Positions 19,336 to 25,374 of a DNA stretch of 25,374 bases are shown here, in pieces (within the stretch, counting starts at the first letter, position 1; every line of letters begins with the position of its first letter). The stretch spans positions 1,516,256 through 1,541,629 of the forward strand of contig BFEA01000040.1 of the NCBI GenBank assembly GCA_003427395.1, read 5' to 3'. The stretch is from Chara braunii. Taxonomy: Eukaryota > Streptophyta > Charophyceae > Charales > Characeae. Position numbers and translations under genes: made by a program. The notes under the pieces were generated by a model that searched no databases, was not told the DNA's origin, and worked only from the letters and a program-made list of their open reading frames with translations.

Positions 19336-19530
19336 CCTACGGGAAGCGCTGCCNAAATTTCTACAAATCTGAAANAGTTNGTCAAATTTGGGCCCATAAA
19401 AATTCTGAAAAGACACTTTTCCTACGGGAAGCGGTGCCGAAATTTTGTAGAATTTGGGGAGTTAGAATATTTCTGGCTACGGGAAACTTNGCAATCGACT
19501 CTGAATAGGGGANATGCTGCCGAAATTCTC
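19336..19530 (+). repeat. Short diverged repeats with CTACGGGAA motif
   Basis: CCTACGGGAAGCG-TGCC-AAATTT starts at 19336 and again at 19421 (period 85). GCTACGGGAAAC at 19476 and ATGCTGCCGAAATTC near 19513 look like parts of a third copy. Several Ns occur here, so the copy boundaries are uncertain. Confidence 0.55.
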
Positions 19531-19633
19531 TGTGACTTAGTATCAATAAGGGAGGTTAAAAGTAAGGTTAGTAGAGGAGTTAGNCCACGAGTTNGAGNAC
19601 GTTCTCAGCTTGGNTTGAACATAGTAATGACTC

Positions 19634-21792
19634 TCTTTGACCTGTACTGTGATGCAGGTTTTCACAATCGATTGAAGACTCGAATTGTTCGGCCTGACTC
19701 TACGAAAGAACTTCCTTCTGTTATCACTCATAACAGGTCGGTTGCCGATTCGTCGGTTTACGATTCAACTTCTCTACTTCTTCTGCCTCTCAACCTAAGG
19801 CCTTGGCCCTTGCTGGTTCTTATGTTTTCTTAGGTTTTCACCCAGATTTTTTACAAATGGCAATTTCTTAAAGACTAAGTATCTTTGTTGAGGAATGGTG
19901 GGGAAAAGGTTGGGCTTGAGTGCATAAGGCAGGGTATGAGTTGCAGAAGGCCGAAAAGTTGACCCCTTTAGTGTGTGTGATGTCGTTTGATCCTTGTGTG
20001 TGATCGCAGGTATGCGAGGAGAAGCGTCGATTGAGTTTTGATGGTTGATTGTTGTTGAATTCGGATGGGCAATCCAAACAACTGTCGTGAGAGTGGACTA
20101 CCACACAAATCTTTGTTTTGACTATGTGTGCCACGTCTATATCTTTATAGAGGTTTGGTGTTTTTATCCGTGGTTTTCTCCAGTGTTTGTTGTTGTTTCC
20201 TTGTTTTAATGTTTATTTCGGTGGAACGATAAAGTTCCGGGCGGAAGGACTAGCGTGTCGCTAGTGATGCGCCAGAAACTCACCACCGCTCCGAATTCCT
20301 TCCGGCCCTAAGGACCATTTTACCCTGCACCCTTTAGGGCATCACAGGGTGCAGAAGATGGTAAAGCCCTGAAGCCACTCTTGCACTCACTAAAGGTTTA
20401 CCCCCTTTTGGCACGCGCTTCAGCGGACGCCTGAGCGTCGAGAGTGACCCCGTGGCTCGGGTGAGGCCATTCGATTATGGGCACTACACAATGCGTCATC
20501 ATTACAACTGCTTACGTAGGACTATATTGCTAAACGGTATGCGTAAGTCTTATGCCCGCGCGAGTTTATACTAATCCTCAATCGCGACACTCACCGATTT
20601 CCACGTTTAAAAGTTATGGGTCAAGCGGAAAAGACAAGCGCATGCTGCGACAAGCAGCCCCAAGTTTCGGTAATGTGAAGTGGCGCGCGGACGGACCACT
20701 AGTCCTAGTCGGCTTAAGAGAGCCTGCATACGAGGCTCTGACACTTCGAACGATGATTCTCACTTGGCCCTAATTTGGGCATTGACTGCACACACCCTTC
20801 ATACGGACCTGCCCTTTCCAATTTTTGAAGGGCCTATCAGGCTATGCAAACTGGAATATGGGTATAGGGGAGCAAGGGGTGAGACTCTTTTATTTTTTGT
20901 GAATGCTTCCTTTTTGGATATTTTTATAGTTGGACATTGGAGTCTGTGCCAGCCGTCAAAGTCAAACCCCTTGATCTTTGGCCGCCACGACAGCCCTGAA
21001 GCTGTCTACTCAACCCCTCTCCACAGGGTGAAGAAGAGGGTTTGGTGATCAACCGCCTTAATAGTTGTCTAGCGTCGAGAGGTTAACCCCTCAAGGCGCG
21101 TGTCAGCCGACACTTGAGTGTCGAAACATGGCCCTTGAGACCACTGAGGGCCTCGTAATTATGGGTACCACATAGTACTCCATCATTGTGACTGCGTGCG
21201 TATGCTTGCATTGCTAGTCGATATGAGAAAGACCTAGCATCCGTACGAATTTATCTTGAGTCTCGCGCGACGTCTAACCGATTATCGTATTAAAAAGTTA
21301 TGGGTCGGATACTGAAGGGACTAGGGGAGTTTGTTTTTGTGTTTGTGTGTATTTTTTTTATTTTTGTGTGGTGTAACGCGTGGTGAGTGGATTGCGTCCT
21401 AGTCGACCGACGACGAGTAGTGCTTGGGACCTCAGCCCCCCAATGCGTCGATTCGCGTGCGAGTCCGATTGAGGGGCGTTGACCGCGCGTACCCCCTATG
21501 CTACAGCGAACGAGAAAACGCCCTCGGTCGGGCCACCTCTGCGATTGCATACGAAAAGCCTTCGCGCAAGTGGTTCGGTATCTCGCCGGGGATACGCCCA
21601 CCCAAGGGATGGTGACAGCTCCCGCAGGTGGAGGTAAGCGGTGCCTCGCGTGACCCTGTCCTGTCGTAGGGGCTCGCGAGAGGTACGGCTGGTGCACTCG
21701 TCCGAAGTGGCGAACGCTCTTCGCGACAAGTCCTGCAAAATCCTGCGTGACGCGGCCGGGAGGGTCCCCGTGCGGGATCGATGCGCTCGACA
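19634..21792 (+). repeat. 3' LTR of the large Ty3/gypsy-type element
   Basis: It matches 1-2164 in direct orientation and ends with CTCGACA at 21792, a CA terminus equivalent to that at 2164. Sequence immediately beyond is unrelated to the internal region and belongs to another element on the opposite strand. The start given is where the match to the window start begins; the true start is probably further left (possibly 18982). Except for the stretch inverted in the 5' copy, the two LTRs are collinear. Because LTRs are identical at insertion, the substitutions and the inversion accumulated afterwards unless the two LTRs come from different elements. Confidence 0.88.
21113..21312 (+). repeat. 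Counterpart of the inverted LTR segment (ancestral orientation)
   Basis: This stretch is the reverse complement of 1486-1687. Its orientation agrees with the diverged internal duplicate at about 20420-20620 (shared ATTATGGG, CATCATT, TTGCTA and AAAAGTTATGGGTC), so this copy retains the older arrangement. Confidence 0.85.
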
Positions 21793-22650
21793 CCGCGTTG
21801 GTGGTAGTGCGAAGAGTTAGTCTCATGGGTACTGCGTAGGACTTTCCTCCCATGTTTCGGAGAACAATCGACCGCCTTTCGAAGCCCAGGTTCGCTCGAA
21901 GGGCCACGAGAGCGGGAAGGTCAAAAAGAACATCATACGTGTTTACATCTAGGACTAGGACATCTCCCAACGCATGTACCTTTCCTAACCGAAACGCAAC
22001 ATAAGTCATTCGTCCCACTGTTTTAATCCTCTCTTCATCTGCCGAAACGAGCTGATTTTTTTCGGAAAGCATGATCAGGTCGTTTTTCCTACCTGCTCTT
22101 TCGACTACCCGCAGTGAGATAGCTAAAACAACGGCTCCCGAATCAATGATTGCATTATACGGAATTCCCCATATTTCGATATCACATTCCACCGATTTCC
22201 ACGGAATTGGTTTAATCCGTAGGAAATGATCGTCTTTTTGGATTAATCCTACCCGTATCGGATCTGAAGTGCCGGCTGTATTTTCGTCTGTCCTGGGGTT
22301 TTTGGCCTTCGTGTTCGTCGTTCGGGTGAGGGCGAATCGCCTTCGATTCGTCTTGCAATGTTGTAGCAGCTCATTGGCTTGTTCTGAGATCGAGAGCAAG
22401 TGACCAATCGGAAGTGGAATCCGATGGTCCAAAGCTCGAATGATGTTCAGCACATCGATTTCGCCAGTGACGAAGGTGGGTCCTCCCGACTCCATCTCTC
22501 CTGGAGAAGGTCGCCACTCCGCCACTTCTTTCTGTTCCGGTGCAGGTCGGATCGTTCCGATCATTCCAAGCCCCGGATAACCAAGCGATACATACTGGTC
22601 TAACGGGATGACCTCGGCGGCTTCCTCCCTCCTTCCATTTCCTCCATTAG
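21793..22650 (-). pseudogene. Retropepsin of a second Ty3/gypsy-type element, truncated by the LTR
   Basis: Read on the minus strand, this is the protease of a different element. The catalytic loop is YNAIIDSGAVVLAISL, with Asp-Ser-Gly at about 22144-22136, roughly residue 141 of the frame that starts at 22564. It is followed by NTYDVLFDLPAL, where Ty3 elements usually have a Leu-Gly. The frame is open upstream of 22564 (VIPLDQYVSLGYPG) and joins the gag frame through a frameshift near 22620-22650. At 21793 the homologous sequence ends exactly where the 3' LTR begins. The computed ORF runs on for another 167 codons of antisense LTR, giving a meaningless fusion. Reverse transcriptase and integrase of this element would lie left of the window. 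Confidence 0.8.
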
Positions 22651-23799
22651 AGCTCCTACTCGTCGTGGTCCGTTAGCGATGGGGGTTGCGGGTGCGACCC
22701 CGACCCGTGGTTGTGGGGGTCGATGGGGACAATCTCGCGCCAGATGCCCAGGTTGATGACACGCGTAACAAACGTTTAGATTGCCCGCGGCCCCTCCGAG
22801 AGCAGGTGTCGGGGGTAGTCCTTGTTGCATTGGGGGAGCGCGTACCGCAATAGGCCGCATATTTCGCATCATAGCCTCCAGCCGAGCGTTATGCTCTCGC
22901 TGTTCCTTTTTGCTCTCCTGAATTAAACTAATTAGTGTTTTGGTTAGTTCCAGGATAGCGGTTGATTCACTCGACCGCGCAGGATTCTCGATTGGTGGCG
23001 GGGGTGTTGCCATTACTGGCGCCGGCATCACCGGGACAGGTCTACTCGCAATCACACTCGGAGCTGGTCGTTTGGGGTTAATCTGTTCCAGATAGGTGAC
23101 TGGGCCAGACGAAAATCCCATGTTCTCAAATTTGTTTTGTAGTGCGGCCAGCTCAGCTTTCACTCTGGCTAGTTCGGACGAGTCCCCTTCCCTAGGATAA
23201 TCTTCTCCTTCCAGGAAACTCGCGGCGAACTTGCGCTCCATTTCCTCGGCTGCCGCCATGATCTGCTGCAGCGTGTGATTGATGGGGGAGAACTATTTTC
23301 GCAGTTTCGCCCTCATCGCCCTGCTGCGAAGCCCATTGATAAACAAATCCCTACCTACTTGTTCGCCTCGCTCGGTTTTTACAAACATTCGGTAGAATCG
23401 ATTTCGATATTCGGTAACGGATTCGAGCGGCTTTTGAACTCGGTCTTTAATTATGAAAAGAGCTTGCTCGAGATTGATATAATCAAACCGATTCAAGAAA
23501 TCCCGTTCAAATGTCGGAAGATCAACCCACACATAGGTACTAAACCAATGATGGGCATCTCCTCCCAATCGAGCGGGGATGTTAACCTGGGCTTCATTAT
23601 CGTCGTACTGCTGAGCTCGGAGCGTGGCCAATCATGCTCCAGCAAGATGATGCGCGGGATCGAACAGATAAAGATCGGGTGGGGCCATGGGAACCCGTGC
23701 TCGTGGTGCGGGTTGATTAGGATTCTGTTGCGGATTGGGGTTCTGTTGCGGGTTCGGTTGATTCTGCGGTGGGTTCGGATTCTGCGGAAGGACATTCAT
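22600..23799 (-). pseudogene. gag: Gag of the second (minus-strand) element, broken
   Basis: The frame starts at ATG 23799 with a Gln/Asn/Pro-rich N-terminus, and similarity may begin further upstream, near 23900. A Ty3-type Gag capsid region follows: IPARLGGDAHHWF, then FLNRFDYINLEQAL and SVTEYRNRFYRMF. A coiled-coil-prone linker comes next, then a CX2CX4HX4C knuckle, CYACHQPGHLARDC, at 22770-22729, followed by Pro/Arg-rich sequence. TGA at 23634-23632 and TAG at 23295-23293 interrupt the same frame, and the stop at 22602-22600 lies after the apparent frameshift into the protease. The leftward order gag then protease is normal for the family. Confidence 0.85.
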
Positions 23800-24660
23800 A
23801 TTGCCCGCCCGTCGAGCCGCAGACCGGCTTCTCGTGACGACAGGGTCGCGTCGGTGTGCGTTCCGAGGTCGAGGTCGCCCTCGGTTAGCCAGGTCGCCTC
23901 AGTCTTAATCACTGTCCTACGAATCCTATGACCTTGCCACGCGTCGGGCTTCGATTCCAACCTCACGCCCGACACGACTTCCTGATCGGAGTGGGATGTG
24001 GGCCTGGAAGTGCGAAAAGGGGTGTACCAAGGAGTTTTGGGAAATGGGGTTGGAGTCCCAGGTCGGAACTGAGATCTCCTGTGGTAAGGCTTCAAGGACG
24101 CAGGTGCAATAATGCTTAAGGGCGGGGTACTTCTGTAATTGCGGCTGTGGCGCGTTGTTAGGCCTCGAAAATCCCAACAACATTGCCCTTGCCAACGGCT
24201 TAGTTTTAATCAACACTCATCTTCTCTGTCGGTTCTGTTTTCGCGACGTTCTGCGCGATTCGGTGGGTTGCCACGTGGCCTCGGCTTGGGTTTGTCTATT
24301 GGGTTCCGGGGTCCGGGGCTTCCGACGCGATCGACACTCTTTGCACGGCGCGCGGGGCCAATAAGGGGCTATGGAGTTCCACGGTACCACCGTGAGTTGA
24401 TGGTACGGGAGGAGGATGTGAAAGGGAGGGAAGTTGGTGGCGATAACGATGAAGCCAGGGGATATGAAATATTGCGTGGTGTAAGTATCCGGGTAATCAG
24501 CTCCCATTGGGTCGCTGGTTATGGCGCAATGAAATTCCCTGGCGCACTCTCGGTTAGACAGGGAAATTCCAGGTACCTCCTCCTCAGATAGGCGTCATCC
24601 CAATGCTCGAGATACTCGGAATCCCGAAGCCTCTCCTGGTCCTCGAGATTCCTCATGGTG
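23800..24660 (-). other. Leader region of the minus-strand element, weak coding traces
   Basis: Two stretches look weakly protein-like on the minus strand. The first is a 45-codon ORF from ATG 24656 to TAA 24519 with MRNLEDQERLRDSEYLEHWD. The second is a frame over 24507-24217 containing APCKECRSRRKPRTPEP. They are out of frame with gag and match no family I know. A further open frame over 24095-23796 ends in ATGA overlapping the gag start, probably by chance. They may be remnants of an upstream Gag extension. Confidence 0.3.
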
Positions 24661-24694
24661 TCATTCCGTGGAATCGAGGGTCGTTCGCGCGTAG

Positions 24695-24904
24695 ACACGT
24701 GTAAGCTGCGATCGGTAGATCGGGACTACACGTGTGTACGCTCGTCCGTGCTCGACTTGGGCAATGTGAAATCCTGATTCTACATGCAGTATTCCCTAAG
24801 ATTCAATCATCTACCTACTCATACAACGGACATTATTCCTATAGACACAACATGCATCAAGAAGCGTGATCGAAAGCATAGACCAGCCACGCGCGGACAC
24901 GTGT
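24695..24904. promoter_or_regulatory. Three ACACGTGT (G-box core) palindromes
   Basis: Identical 8-bp palindromes lie at 24695-24702, 24728-24735 and 24897-24904. The first and third share the longer GACACGTGTAA followed by a TCGCG-like context. CACGTG is the core bound by plant bZIP and bHLH factors. The position, upstream of the minus-strand gag, would suit an LTR promoter or leader. This is inference from motif and place. Confidence 0.35.
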
Positions 24905-25242
24905 AAATCGCGCTCACATGGGGGCACGCGAAGGGCTTGATCGTACGGGCATCAATCGTCCGGTTCGTGTGGGAAAAGAAAGATACGAGTTCATCATGCA
25001 AGGCACCCATCAAACATTCTCGGATTATGCGAAATGGCACCCCATCATAACATATCTACTCCTATCGTCCATACATGCAGAGCAAAAGAGATCGATCAAA
25101 AGAAATGATACATCTGTGGGCATATCATCCATTCATCACACACAAAAAGATTCAAAATGAGAGATGCGCCAATCAAGGCGAAAACCAAAGAGAGATGTTG
25201 AATCGAAAAGGAAGGGCGGATCGCCTGAGGCCGAAATCAAAA

Positions 25243-25250
25243 TTTATATA
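25243..25250 (-). promoter_or_regulatory. TATA-like box on the minus strand
   Basis: The minus strand reads TATATAAA here, in otherwise mixed sequence and upstream of the G-box palindromes and gag of the minus-strand element. It is a candidate core promoter in that element's LTR. No LTR boundary could be fixed. Confidence 0.3.
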
Positions 25251-25304
25251 CACAGATGAAAAAGGGACGAAAAAGAAACTGCAAATCCATGTCCATTCAA
25301 CCTC

Positions 25305-25306
<2 letters not shown>

Positions 25307-25374
<68 letters not shown>
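25307..25374. repeat. (CT)n microsatellite at the window end
   Basis: About 33 CT repeats run to the last bases of the window, where the sequence stops. This is a typical place for an assembly to break. Confidence 0.97.

Noticed and set aside
23275-23931. 218-codon plus-strand ORF
   Set aside because: It is antisense to the minus-strand gag, whose capsid motifs are clear.

Overview
This window is eukaryotic nuclear DNA made almost entirely of nested, decayed retroelements. Four things point to the plant lineage (Streptophyta): a primer binding site that fits the 3' end of plant tRNA-Asp (as in Athila-type elements), a U6 snRNA core that matches the land-plant sequence almost base for base, tRNA-derived SINE heads, and plant-like splice signals. 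A charophyte alga is my guess, with low confidence. Scattered single Ns and one unmerged gap show that this is draft assembly.

The main occupant is one very large plus-strand Ty3/gypsy-type LTR element. A 5' LTR, cut by the window edge, covers 1-2164. A tRNA-Asp-type primer binding site follows at 2167-2184 and a short leader runs to 2497. Gag (2498-4225) and pol follow, with pol in the order protease, reverse transcriptase, RNase H, integrase to 9158. All are broken by frameshifts and in-frame TGA/TAG codons. Downstream of integrase is a third coding block (9408-11693), also broken. It has two Gag-like modules, a long charged coiled coil and its own CCHC zinc knuckle, and a strong candidate splice acceptor lies just in front of it. 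The 3' LTR ends at 21792. The two LTRs differ by a clean 0.2 kb inversion.

Between the third ORF and the 3' LTR lie about 7.9 kb without a convincing gene. They contain a 20-21 bp tandem array (12060-12162), two related tRNA-derived SINE heads (13227-13640), a U6 snRNA core enclosed by a 9-bp inverted repeat and followed by TTTT (13717-13824), two possible minus-strand introns (14082-14427), and an array of about 17 hairpin units (17690-18940). In the hairpin array the core is constant while the flanking arms change sequence but stay complementary to each other. A candidate polypurine tract follows it at 18962-18981.

To the right of the 3' LTR is a second, unrelated Ty3/gypsy-type element on the minus strand. 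It has gag with a CCHC knuckle (22600-23799) and a retropepsin (21793-22564) that stops exactly at the LTR border, so the large element appears to have inserted into this older one. Its leader or LTR region (24100-25374) carries three ACACGTGT palindromes, a TATA-like box and a terminal (CT)n microsatellite. I see no intact host gene.
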